Assembly: GCA_031213475.1 (NCBI GenBank)
Contig: JARUPZ010000034.1
Coordinates: forward strand, 4,714,940 to 4,778,939
DNA length: 64,000 bases
Origin: Nereocystis luetkeana
Lineage: Eukaryota; Sar; Phaeophyceae; Laminariales; Laminariaceae
Reading direction: 5' to 3'
Shown: positions 1 to 9,632 of the stretch, in pieces
How positions within the stretch are numbered: the first letter of the stretch is position 1
How the letters are laid out: every line of letters begins with the position of its first letter
The notes under the pieces: generated by a model
The model's input: the letters and a program-made list of their open reading frames with translations, nothing else
Told to the model about the DNA's origin: nothing
Databases searched by the model: none
Program-made: the position numbers and the translations under genes

Positions 1-271
1 TCATCAAAACATTATTACTTGAAACGAAAACATCTGACAGGCAAAGAAAACCGAGGGTTTTATCTCTATCTCTCTTTCCCTCGTCTGCACACCGACCCAA
101 GGGCTATTGATATCGACTCATGTTTTGTCTCAACACCCTCATGTTCTTGTTTTTTTTGCCTGAACGAGGGACGCTAAGCGTTCCTGAATTTTCGATCTCA
201 GTTTCAATTTTCAAATTCCGGAATTTTGTTTCGTTTTTTTCGTTTTCTTTGACCAAAAGAGAAAACAAAAA

Positions 272-294
272 GGGGGGGGGGGGGGGGGGGGGGG
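272..294 (+). repeat. Poly-G tract, 23 bases
   Basis: An uninterrupted run of 23 G follows an A/T-rich stretch. The matching tracts are 21 G in unit 2 and 9 G in unit 3, so it is length-variable. The flanks, 1-271 and 295-674, hold no supported gene and look like the tail of the diverged satellite that ends each unit. Confidence 0.9.
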
Positions 295-674
295 CTGGCA
301 ATAGGTAAGAATGGCCCAAGAGTATCGCTCTACGAAAACACCATTAAATGGCTAAACCTAAAAACCGACTTTGGGCGTGGAACTAAATAAATACAGGGGG
401 GGCGGGGATTTAAGATGAACAGCGATATTCTTTTTTTTTGCCTCTATCAGCGAATCTACATAGATTATCATTGGACAAACATGGAAGCAAAACTCAAGTC
501 GATCCTTCGACCGAGGAAATAATCCGGAAGGGAGGGAGGGCGGGAGGAAGGGAATGGTCTAATAACAGACGGAGTTTTGTTCAAGTTCGTCCCTCTTGAC
601 ATCTGTCCACTCAACGTTTCATAGCGTAAAACTTTGGCACAATAGTTTCATAGAGGAAAAAAGGGTTAGATGTA

Positions 675-707
675 GGGGTTTGGGTTTGGGTTTGGGTTTG
701 GGTTAGG
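675..707 (+). repeat. Telomere-like GGGTTT patch
   Basis: Several GGGTTT units end in GGGTTAGG. This is short interstitial telomere-like sequence. The copies in units 2 and 3 differ in unit number. Between it and the cyclin gene (708-1221) I see only a CAACA-rich stretch (about 1083-1205) that would form the 3' flank of that gene. Confidence 0.75.
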
Positions 708-1221
708 ATTTGGACTCAACTACATTCAACAATTTCGTCGAAGCCGGGCCAAATCGTATACAAGGCTCGTAAACACGACCCAAAGTAGAAATAACGTACA
801 ATAATTAACATATCACCTCCTACATGCCAGTACGGTATTGTTGTTTTCTACGAATAGGCAACAACACCCTACGTCTTTCTCCCCACGTAGCACAGTGTTT
901 TCGTCTAGCTTTGATTCGCCCAGGCCCTAGAAAGTTGGCCTGTTTGGCTGTGCTACTTCCATGTCCACCAATATTCCGTTGTCACATAACACGCGATGTC
1001 GTGAAGGAATGTCGAAGCTATTTCATCGCTCATATGTTTGTCGTGTCGTGGACAGGCGAACGGCGGTGAGTTGTTGTGGGAAGCAACAACAACGTCAACC
1101 ACAACGACATCGAACTACAAAACCCGCATCAGCATCAACGACAAAAAACACCGACAGCAGCATAACCAGCAACAACACACCGATACATAGCAACAACAAA
1201 CAATGACAAAGACAGTAACAG

Positions 1222-2664
1222 CTAACGCAATAACAAAGAACAACTACAGTACAGTAAGCCAACCACATGATACAACAACGGAATCTCTCTCACCCCAGTT
1301 TGCGAGGCCGGATTCCTCTGCGGCCAACGCTCGTGCGCAACAGGCGGTGGCGTCGGATCCTCTGTCTCGCAACCACTGTCCCCTCCAAGGTTGGACATCT
1401 TCTTGCCGCCCAAGGCTGTCCCACCGCTGCCACCACCCCCACCCCCACCACCGCCACCGCCGCCACCACCACCACCGCCACCCACACCTCCACCTTCGCG
1501 GTCGGTCACGCGACTTATACCGTTCCGGCCACCGTCGGAACAGCGGCCTCTGCTAACCCTACCCTCTCCAGCACATGCTGACATAGCCGGCGGAGCGTGG
1601 CTCATACGTTCGGGGCTCTTCTTCCTGAGCACCCGGCAGAAGGGCATGGCGTTGTTGCTGCAGTTCAAAACGCCTACTGGGCACCCGGCAGCCCGGCAGA
1701 CCACACCGGCAGCCTCGGCGCCGTGCTCGCTGTAGACCGCAAGCTCGAGCGCCGCTGCGGCCATCTCCGAAGGTCTCGATCCCTTGAGGTAGCCGGCCCT
1801 CAGCCACCTCAGCGCGGTTTTCCCCGCGCGCTCACCGATGCTAACGGTTTGGGCTTCGAGAAGCGCCCCTTCCGAAACCGCGCGAGCGATGAAGTGGTGG
1901 AGGAACGTCCACGGCGTCTCCGGGAGAACGGAGAAGCGCACGCTCTCGCAGAAACGCCATTCTACACGTTCCATCGCTTGCAATGCCCTGCGGTACTCCT
2001 CCCTCTCAGACACACCGCAGGCGTCCAGCAGACGGGGCAGGAGAGACCCCTGCGAAAAACACTCGTCCAGCTTTAGCGCCATATAGACACAGACGGCCGG
2101 GATGAGGAAATGGTCCGGCAGCTCTTCGTCCTGGACACTTCCGTCGTCACCGTCGTCGCTACCAATACCAAGGCTACCAACGCCAGCACCCCAACCAGTC
2201 AACCCAACACCACCGCTACCACTACCCCCCCAACCACTCCAATTACTATCTCCGCCACCTCCGCCACCACCACCACCACCACCACCGCCGCCGCCACCAC
2301 CACCAATACCACCCCAACCAGCACCAGTACCACCACCACGACCATCCCCAGCCCCAGTCCCACCATCACCAACGCCACCACCGCCGCCTCCCGTCGGGGA
2401 CACCAATGTACCGTAGAACCTCCCCATGTTTACATAGACAGACGTAACCGCATCCAGGGTGGCTTCGTGGGGTACGTGAAACCCCCCTTCCACGGCCAGC
2501 TGTTCGATTATCTCATCCGCCTTCGCTAGTAGCGCTCCCAGCCGAACGGGCGACAACGCCTCGAACCCCCGCTGGATAACGGGGTAGTCAACTTCTTCCT
2601 TGGTATAGGCATGCCTGAGCAGGGCGTCAACCTCTGGGGTGGAGAGGTTGACCGTCCCGACCAA
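1222..2664 (-). CDS. Cyclin-like protein with Gly-rich insertion (unit 1)
   Basis: The 480-residue open frame reads like a two-fold cyclin, a regulatory subunit that binds and activates a cyclin-dependent kinase. Residues 47-82 fit the first cyclin-box helices. Residues 186-202 (IPAVCVYMALKLDE) fit helix 3, and 219-261 (MERVEWRF, PWTFLHHFIA) fit helices 4-5. Residues 275-345 fit the second fold, with the typical PSEMAAAALELAV. Residues 91-176 are almost all Gly, including 18 in a row, and split the first fold. A phase-0 GT...AG intron (2131-2403, 273 bp) would remove exactly this block. A second Gly tract lies near the C-terminus. The listed start is a TTG codon. The frame stays open upstream to about 2800 without an ATG, so the true N-terminus is probably in another exon; a candidate acceptor lies near 2707. 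The cyclin class and the partner kinase are unknown. Confidence 0.75.
   Translation of the reverse strand: MVGTVNLSTPEVDALLRHAYTKEEVDYPVIQRGFEALSPVRLGALLAKADEIIEQLAVEGGFHVPHEATLDAVTSVYVNMGRFYGTLVSPTGGGGGGVGDGGTGAGDGRGGGTGAGWGGIGGGGGGGGGGGGGGGGGGDSNWSGWGGSGSGGVGLTGWGAGVGSLGIGSDDGDDGSVQDEELPDHFLIPAVCVYMALKLDECFSQGSLLPRLLDACGVSEREEYRRALQAMERVEWRFCESVRFSVLPETPWTFLHHFIARAVSEGALLEAQTVSIGERAGKTALRWLRAGYLKGSRPSEMAAAALELAVYSEHGAEAAGVVCRAAGCPVGVLNCSNNAMPFCRVLRKKSPERMSHAPPAMSACAGEGRVSRGRCSDGGRNGISRVTDREGGGVGGGGGGGGGGGGGGGGGGSGGTALGGKKMSNLGGDSGCETEDPTPPPVAHERWPQRNPASQTGVREIPLLYHVVGLLYCSCSLLLR
2131..2403 (-). other. Candidate phase-0 intron covering the Gly-rich block
   Basis: On the minus strand the coding sequence reads ATTG followed by GTGTCC at 2403, and TCCAG followed by GACGAA at 2131/2130. 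Both sites are phase 0 and the interval is 273 bp, so splicing would keep the frame. It would join residues YGTL to DEELPDHFLIPAV, a linker of normal cyclin length. Against it, the interval is GGT-rich rather than pyrimidine-rich before the acceptor. If it is translated, the protein has a polyglycine loop inside the cyclin fold. Confidence 0.4.
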
Positions 2665-2805
2665 GTTAGCGGAGCCGGGATATACCTTCTTGTTGATGGG
2701 CGCCTTTAGGAATGGTGGAGCGGGGCGCGGTACGTGCGCAGAGCGATGGACGTGTAGGAGCCAGAGAGGGGGGGGAACGGGAGCAGGCGGGGAGTGTGCT
2801 CATTG

Positions 2806-2860
2806 TCATGCATAGGCGTAGTCGTGTGACCATAGACCATCGCATTCTTACAATGCCGAG
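2806..2860. promoter_or_regulatory. Shared upstream motif, cyclin copy (unit 1)
   Basis: The segment beginning CATTGTCATGCATAGGCG and running through GACCATAGACC is closely related to 16196-16250, upstream of the coiled-coil gene, and to 58418-58460. In each case G-rich runs follow on the plus-strand right side. It lies about 150 bp upstream of the cyclin open frame. It may be a promoter or 5' leader element or the edge of a repeat family; I cannot tell which. Confidence 0.5.
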
Positions 2861-3247
2861 AGGGGGCGGGGAGGGGGGGGGGGCAGGGAGAGAGAGAGAG
2901 CAAGAGATGGAGAGAGGGAAAAATGGTGAGAGAAACGAATCGATGTTTACAGATGTCTCCTTTCTGGTGACTATGCCTTCTGTTCCTTTGGGCTGTATAT
3001 ACTTCAAACTTGCACCTACTGGTGAGCCTTTCGTTCTGTGTTGGGCTATAGACTTCAAAATTTCAACAGCCGGTGGGCCTTTCGTCTTTTATTCACGTCA
3101 TGAGAGCTTCACAGCTGTTTTTTTTTTTTTATACTGGTACGAAATTTGTACCCATTTCAGTATATGGGACTTATGATGTTCAGGTGGGAAGCGTCAGACA
3201 GTCTTAGACTTTAGTGGAACACAAAGTATGCAGTGTCACAAGAGAGT
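2861..3247. other. G-run/GA-rich and short-repeat region
   Basis: This holds G-runs, a GAGAGA stretch, and two diverged units of about 60 bp around 2985-3090 (ACTTCAAA...CTACTGGTGAGCC and its relative). Similar wording (CATCTACTGGAGAGG) occurs near 16490, upstream of the coiled-coil gene. No gene is supported. Confidence 0.5.
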
Positions 3248-3249
3248 AA

Positions 3250-3295
3250 CACAACAGCAGCAGCCAGCAGCAGAAGCAGCAGCAGCAGGAGCGGT
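3250..3295 (+). repeat. CAG microsatellite
   Basis: Imperfect CAG/GCAGCAG repeats are followed 20-50 bp later by GCTGCTGCT, so the stretch can fold back on itself. Repeat number differs between units (21003 and 38695). The sequence from 3300 to 3880 shows no recognisable gene. Confidence 0.7.
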
Positions 3296-3879
3296 GCAGG
3301 CAGTGCCGCTGCTGCTATATTTCCACCGCCGTTGCTGCTGTGCTGCTTGCAGTTGTTCTGTCGCTCTCTCTTCTGCGTAACTCCCAAAACTGAACACCCT
3401 TCTGCTGTTGTTGAGCTCAGCACGCACTTACTCATTGCGTGATGTAGACCAAATGATGTCGACCGAGCGTTTCGTTTCTGTTGCTTGCTGTACGTTTTTG
3501 GTGACAGCTGTGTGTGTGCACTACTGCTTGAATGGTGCCGCCTCCACTATCCCCGATAAACCCAAATGATCTACACATTGTTTTGTCAACCTAACTCCTT
3601 GCACTTTGCTACCTTAGGGTTAAGTTTGAGGTGAGTATAAAATCATCGGCCTTGCGTCACCCCGAGTCCGAGGGGGGGGTCTTGTAGAGAGTGCCGAGTT
3701 CTATTTACGACATTTGCTGTTTTTCGAGCACAAGCAGTTGTTGCAGTTGATCAAAGAAATACGGCATGAGTAACCAGCCACCCCTGGGGGTCAGCGGCAT
3801 CTCCGTGGCCTTTGTATCTTTGTTACGCATGAGTCATGAGCTCGATGCCGGTGTTCTTAGTGATTGTGATATTGAAATA

Positions 3880-4060
3880 CAGTAGACACGAGTCGACTAA
3901 CCCGAGCCTGTTGGTCAAGTAGACACGGTTTTGTTCTTAAGAGGTGAACGCGACTCTATTGTTGAAGTAGACACGGAATTTCGTTGAAGTGGTTGACACG
4001 GCTCTAACGTTGAAGTAGTCGCGATTTCATCGTTCAAGTAGACACGACCCAATCTGCTGT
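3880..4060 (+). repeat. Degenerate GTAGACACG repeats
   Basis: AGTAGACACG and TTGAAGTAGACACGG recur about every 30-40 bases with heavy divergence. Unit 2 has the same array at 21636-21815 and unit 3 at 39332-39511. From 4061 to 4440 nothing gene-like is seen. Confidence 0.6.
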
Positions 4061-4440
4061 GGGTGGGCTAGGCACGAATATGTCGGTGAGGTGTATACGA
4101 CTCAAATTGATGCAGATGAAGTAGATGCGACGCGGGTTTCATCGGGACTAACAGCAACTAACGTCGTTGACAAGAAAAAACGGCGAAGAGCGATTTTCCT
4201 TCGTTATTATATCGTGAGCACTAGAACTGCAGTTCGATTATGAACATCGGCGAGCGTCCAAGGAATGAACATTAACCCCTGTAGACTTGTAAGCACATTT
4301 TCGGGGACACAGCACAACTCAGGATCAGTGTGGCATATTGTATGCTGTAGATTACGGGTTCAGCTTTGCACCGCTAACGTCAGGCGAAAACGAAAAGCAA
4401 GGACCGACTGAAATTGAGAGAAGCGCACAACAAAACGGAC

Positions 4441-4594
4441 GTCAAAGACCGTTGGACGACCAAAGGAACGACAAGGACCGTTGGGAACACACAGACACCA
4501 AGGACCGTTGGGGACACACAGACGTCCAGAAACCATTGGGAACACACACGCGTCAAGGACGTTGGGAACACACGGACGCCAAGGACCGTTGGAG
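4441..4594 (+). repeat. 27-bp minisatellite (unit 1)
   Basis: Tandem units of 26-28 bp share GACCGTTGG and GGAACACACAGAC, with one unit degenerated to AAACCATTGG. The open frames seen here on both strands are products of the repeat. The array is differently arranged in unit 3. Confidence 0.85.
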
Positions 4595-4798
4595 GCTGGG
4601 GGGGGAGAAGGGGGCCTCAAGAGCGACTCTCGCTCTGTGACGCCCGATCCTAGTGTCTAAAACGTTAACAAAAACAAAAGTGGAAGCTCTGAGAAACCTA
4701 GGACGACGACACGGAGTTTGTCAGATGAAGGTACTCGCTCGTTAAACACCATTGACACAATCTAGCAAAGGAGTTGATGAATGGAAAATAAAACGACG

Positions 4799-4866
4799 AT
4801 AAACAATCAATCAATTAATCAATCAATCAATCAATCAACCAATCAATCGATCAAATCAACCAATCA
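4799..4866 (+). repeat. AATC microsatellite
   Basis: About fifteen AATC units with some CAACC variants; shorter in unit 3 (40254-40307). From 4867 to 5540 I see no gene. Confidence 0.85.
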
Positions 4867-6357
4867 ACCATTTGCGGTTTATGTTAACCGTCCTTGGGAC
4901 TTCAGAGCGGAAAAAATTACGGCCAAGAATAGTGATGAGTACAGCATCGTCTACTGCTGCATGAGTGGGGAACTATTATACGAGTTGGTGTCCCAACTAT
5001 CAATATTACGAAGAAAGGAGTCGCACGAAACGGGCGCTGCATAATCCTACAGCAGCAGTAGTACCCGAACTGCTGGGCGCTCACGCCTTTCGTGTACGGC
5101 TGAAGAGGAAAATCGGTCGCAATCTTCTTCTTGTGGGAATATGAGAGGTATATACGAAGGTTCTACGTCGCTATATACCGGTATATTCTTGGCGGTATGT
5201 CGCGCAGAAAAACCACGGCATACGTACCTTTTTCTGGCTGCCCCCGAAGATTTTTTGTCGCGTTTTTTATTTTGACGTTGCTATCGTACGAGTGAGTACA
5301 GGGAGTGTACCGTAACTACAGCAGTCGCCTTTGATAACATACTCGGTTGGCAACGAAATCGTTGCTTTCAAACCTGTAATGATTCGTTGACTTCTCTAGA
5401 AACCTACGTACACCCCCCCCGTAGAACACGCGATCGCAAGCTAAGCTTGCACAGGTGAGTTTTGTGTTTTATTTCAATCTCAGCGTCGTTTATTTTTTTG
5501 TTTTCTTAATTACGTACCACTATACGAATTGGTACTTGTACTTGGACCAGGTATTAAAAATAAAACCAGGTAAATATTTGTTCTACTACTATTAATAATA
5601 TTTTTCGCGACCAGTTCTTCATCGGTATAAACTAGCACTGAGGGACCGCCAGGCCGCTAGGGGGAGGGAGGAAGAAGCTGGAGGAATGCGGCCGATGACC
5701 TGGGGATGGGAGGTTGATGGGGAATAGGATATATATTATATAGCTAAGATGAAATAATGTGGGGAATGAAAATTGGGAAACGGCTGGCAGAGAAGCGTAT
5801 GAGCAACACTGCTGATATACGGAAGGATATTCGGTTTCTATTGGAATGGCATCTGCGCTATATTATCAGAAGGCAAGCATAATAACAATATTGATATTAT
5901 TGTCACAGAAGGCAAGCATAAAATTAATATTATACCTGGTATACTGTAATAGGGAATATTGACGAGTTAAAGTATACTCCTGCGGACTATTCAAGTACGT
6001 GGTATGGCATGAATGCGCTGCTCGTACTGCTGTACCAGTATGGTGTATAGTATAATGTGACGCCGGAGTATACACAGCAGTACACGGGCAGCAGGACCGG
6101 GTATATATACTCTCACCAGGTATTGTACCTGGTACTGCTGCTGTACCCGTAATGATTAAAAGATAAAAACGTTAAGGCTGTGTACCGGTATATACTGTCG
6201 TAATACGTATGTATACCCCAGTATACTCGTATAATAACACGTACCTGGTACAGTAGATACGAGTACCCGACACAGAGTAAGTCAGTACCTGGTATATAGG
6301 AGCAGCACGAGTACGATGATATTTGCATTTATTTGCGTTGTTGGCTTATGTTATAAG

Positions 6358-6401
6358 GATTACCCTGGGCTGGGTAATCGATTACCCTGGGCTGGGTAAT
6401 C
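6358..6401. repeat. Duplicated 22-bp hairpin
   Basis: The hairpin GATTACCC-TGGGCT-GGGTAATC occurs twice back to back in unit 1, but only once in unit 2 (24127-24148) and unit 3 (43548-43569). It sits directly before a tRNA-like A-box segment. Confidence 0.8.
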
Positions 6402-6410
6402 GATCGATCT

Positions 6411-6480
6411 TTTACCCGTATAGCTCAGTAGGTAACACCTTCACACTTACCGGGCAGAAATCATCCCACGCTTCCACTCC
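6411..6480 (+). other. tRNA-like segment with A box (unit 1)
   Basis: TATAGCTCAGTAGGTAACAC matches the RNA polymerase III A-box pattern, and TTCACAC follows like an anticodon loop (CAC). No proper D stem or T arm can be folded and no B box is evident, so this is a degenerate tRNA or SINE relic rather than a working tRNA gene. It is conserved in all three units. Confidence 0.35.
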
Positions 6481-7139
6481 AAAATCAAAAGCCCGCGGAG
6501 ACGCCGGCGTGCTTGACCGCCAGATCGGTGTCCTCGGGGCCTCGCGGATATCCTCTCGTTGATCCTGTTGTTGGTGATATGGGTACTCGTACCACTGGTA
6601 GCACCTGCTGGTGCTGTGATGACACACGACACACGACGCACGAAAAAACACAGGAAACAGCAGTTGCGTACCAGGTACCTGGTACGATTTAAAACAAACA
6701 AAAATAAAATATTGCGCAGATACGCGGCGGGAAGGAAAATATTTTTGAACGAAATGTATGAAATTAAACATGCGCGGACATCATTTTCAACTCCAACAGG
6801 AAAGACGTTGGTCTTTTTGTATAAACGCGAGACAGAACAAACTACTGCACGCGGTACAGCATCATTATCACACTACAGCAGTACCACAACCATCAAAAGA
6901 TCAGAACACCTCGTTCGCTCGGCCTCAACAACGGTCTGCGAGCTGACTGCCCTTGACGTGGGGCCGCACTCTATTTTACTGCTCGAGAGTATAAGTACAC
7001 GAGTACAATCCAACACCATGATCCTACAGCACCTGATCTACCTGCCCACGAGTACATGTATGATATCATACCAGGTCGTACCTTACACACATTACCACAC
7101 ACATCACCCTGACCAGGAGACGACACACACCGCGTTCGC

Positions 7140-7555
7140 TTGCCTCATCTATTGGCCACCACCCACCTGAACAGCGGTCGTGACACCGCCCCCGTCGTCA
7201 ACTGGCACCGGCTTGGCAGCTGGCCGCCGTTGGCGAAGTGCCGACCCCTGTCGCTGGGGTGGCGTGGGGACGCCTCGGCCGGCGAGCCTTCTCCCTCCTG
7301 TGCTTCTGATTCCGATGATGCGACTGCTGTTGTCGTACCAGTATTTGATAATCCCGCAGAGGAAGAGTCGACGAGCATAGCGGACGGGCGACGACCATCC
7401 TGTGACAGCATGCTCCCCGTCCGGCCAGGGGACTGCTTGGCCTGGGGGGCCGGCCCCCTGAGGGTGTTCATGGATGTCATCCCTGTGTAGCCCTTTCGCT
7501 TGGCTGGGTCGTCGCGGCCCTGATGCTGATGTGCTACCAGTGCCGCTGCCGCCAC
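7140..7555. other. GC-rich block open on both strands (unit 1)
   Basis: A minus-strand frame of 136 codons (7145-7555) and a plus-strand frame of 116 codons (7140-7490) overlap. Both are open in all three units and neither begins with ATG. The plus frame contains an acidic Ser/Asp stretch (SDSDDATAVVV). The block may be an exon, but I cannot decide the strand and recognise no family. Units 1 and 2 have no differences from about 7034 to 7430. Confidence 0.25.
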
Positions 7556-8255
7556 AGCGGCAGAACTCTGTTCTGTTGCTGCTGTTGTTCCTCTATTTAT
7601 TCAGTACTATTGTTACCGCCGTAGATAATTTTCTTCGTGATCTGGCAAAACGAAAAAAAACAAGAAGAGCGACAATCGCGCCGGGCTCGTGCCTTCAGCC
7701 ACAACCGAACCGCATGCGGAATGCTCGCCTCCACCACAAACCACCTCGTGCCGAACTGTCCCCCTCGCCAAAATGAGCTGTGGCACTGCTGTGCTGCTGA
7801 TCGGCCGAACCTGCTGCACTGTTGCTGCTGCTCACTGCTCGCTCCTCGACTTTTTGTTCGATCGTTGTTCCATCCATCCGACTTTTCATTGGTCGGCCGA
7901 AGAGTTTGCGCCGCACGAGACTTTATTGGCCGAGTGGTTCCACCGACCACGAAACGGTACCAGCATAATTTCTCCGCATCCAATTTTCATTGTTGGCCAG
8001 ACTGCATCAGTTCGGAGTCGGGCCGTCTTGCGAATGGGCACACAAGTATTGACAGGGTAGGTAACACGGCCGCTTTGCGTCCGCCACGAATGTCGGATGC
8101 CGCATGTAAAGCTGCTCGAGCTACGAGTACTCGATCGAGTGTCACATATTCCGTCTTGTTGTGTGTTCTTCATTCTTCCTACCCGTCGACATCCAGCACA
8201 ACCAGTGTCCGTGCCGATTATTTAATCTCGTTGTATCGGGGGGCCATAGTCCCCG

Positions 8256-8588
8256 GTGGCTTGGTAGGTGGTCCGCGTGCCTATCAAGATCAAGTTCGTG
8301 GGTTCAAGACTCACCGAGTGCACATGCTCGCATGGACTTTTTCTTGCATGAAGAAATTGATTAGCGGAAAGCGCGAGAGCGTGAGTTAGCTACATTCGAT
8401 GAAAGTCGACGAGCAGTGGGAATGCTGAACCCTATGCGCGACAAAAAATAAAGGCACGTACCGGGGGGGAGAAGGGACGACACCTGTGACCACGGCGTGT
8501 CCAGAAGATCGCTGAGGGTAAAACCTCCTATCAGGTACGAGTTAGGTGGAAAGTAAAAGTAATGACTACAAAAAAAAAAAAAAAAAAA
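8256..8588 (+). mobile_element. tRNA-derived SINE-like element (unit 1)
   Basis: TGGCTTGGTAGG fits the pol III A box, and GGGTTCAAGACTC about 45 bases later fits the B box. The element ends in 19 A (8570-8588). A relative at 45890-46201 begins at the same A box and ends at an A-run but has unrelated flanks on both sides, as expected for an independent insertion. No complete tRNA cloverleaf is formed. Confidence 0.65.
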
Positions 8589-8798
8589 GACTACCGCGTG
8601 TGAGACACAGGGAGACCAAAAATACAAGTAGCCGCAAATTAATGGGCGAAGCAAGTGAAATGCCAGCGCACCGGGTACGAGAACACAACAACAAAAGCAA
8701 GACCAGAAAATGAGATCTAAAAGATAATAAAACGAAAATAAATTCTGAAATGAAACAGGAAACGAATGACGCAAGGAGGTCAGAACGGCTGCTACTAC

Positions 8799-8895
8799 GG
8801 GGAACCATAGTTAATAGGACCTATGGTATGAATAAAAACCTATATATTTGGCATTTTTTACCAACAATATTTTGTCCTATTAACTATGGCCCCCC
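8799..8895. mobile_element. 97-bp palindromic MITE (unit 1)
   Basis: The perfect 16-base inverted ends CCATAGTTAATAGGAC and GTCCTATTAACTATGG are bordered by GGGG and CCCCC. Relatives lie at 26541, 51433 and 53601, with a truncated inverted one at 61924. It is too short to encode anything. Confidence 0.8.
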
Positions 8896-9317
8896 GCAAT
8901 AGGAGAAGACCGTACTTACTGTAACTCAAGAACGACAGAAAGCTGCTGCACGGATGAAGCAACACGAAGGAGAGGAAGATACCGGCATAAGGACGGGCGG
9001 GAGGGGAAAGGAAACAGAGGGAGAGACAAGGCCATAAGCAAGAAGGAAAAGAGAAGCGGGGGGGAAAAAGAGAGAAAATCGTACTCCAGGCGGTGATATC
9101 TGTAGTAACATGGGTGCCCGTCTCTGCCAGGAAATTGATTCGGGAACCTAGTCCCACCCTTTGCCTTCTTCTTTCTACTCTCGTGAACAGCGTTGTAAAG
9201 TGTCAGTACTGCCACTGTCGCGCCCCCCCCCATCGAAGAAAAAGAAACTAACAAAACTGATATAAATAGAATTCGAGGGCGAGTCGAACCGATACCCATT
9301 GATAGCCACCCCATCTA
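8896..9317. other. A/G-rich spacer without recognised gene
   Basis: Purine-rich plus strand with AGGAAAAGAGAAG-type stretches. It lies directly downstream, on the minus strand, of the LINE fragment and may be decayed retrotransposon sequence. No reliable frame. Confidence 0.35.
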
Positions 9318-9632
9318 TCAAATCGTTTCTGCACTCGTCGACAGCACTCTCAGTACGGCTGCCCACCGTTCAAGAATGCGCACCTTGTCCCTTGGTAGCG
9401 TGCCATGCTCGTTCCTGACGCACTGCTCGCCTCTCGCCTTTCGGCCGTTCAACTCCACCGTGCCCTCAAAGTATTTGTGGAAACCCCGCCGGTCGTTGTC
9501 GGCGAGGAGTGTCTCCGTTTCAGCAAGATACTCCTCGACGTGGGTATGCGACGCTGCGTCAATCGCCCGTCGCAGGTTCGCGCACGCCATCCTCGGCGTC
9601 TTCCGCGCGGTTTCGTCGTTCTTGATGCGCAT
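9318..9632 (-). pseudogene. LINE ORF2 fragment, pre-RT linker (unit 1)
   Basis: The 104 residues contain GFHKYFEGTVELNG, then VRNEHGTLPRDKVRILERWAAVL. This resembles the stretch between endonuclease and reverse transcriptase of non-LTR retrotransposons (question of an import of D-G-x-L-x-D-x-x-x-I-x-x-R-W). Reverse transcriptase motifs do not follow in any nearby frame, so it is a relic. It could belong to the same family as the RT at 62657-64000, but the two fragments do not overlap. Confidence 0.5.

Larger units (their letters stand above)
5545..7080. repeat. Cluster of TACCWGGTA palindromes (unit 1)
   Basis: TACCAGGTA, TACCTGGTA and the core ACCAGGT recur about ten times, together with GTATAC motifs, in an otherwise AT-rich stretch. 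At 6663-6682 two fuse into the 20-base palindrome CGTACCAGGTACCTGGTACG, which is lost in unit 2. The elements could be protein-binding sites or only a degenerate repeat. No coding frame is supported between 5545 and 7030. Confidence 0.5.

Noticed and set aside
824..1069. 81-codon plus frame near the unit start
   Set aside because: Its start is lost in unit 3 and it has no domain. Preservation in unit 2 follows from overall identity.
1391..2529. Pro-rich and Thr-rich plus-strand frames opposite the cyclin
   Set aside because: They are antisense readings of the GGN repeats. The minus frame has recognisable cyclin motifs outside the repeats; these do not.
8256..8345. Functional tRNA gene
   Set aside because: A and B boxes are present but acceptor and anticodon stems do not pair, and an A-tail follows much later. 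SINE fits better.
7637..8389. 250-codon plus-strand open frame
   Set aside because: A one-base indel near 7741 changes its frame in unit 2 (it fuses to another frame there), and it is cut again in unit 3. It also runs into the SINE. This is not the behaviour of a conserved gene.
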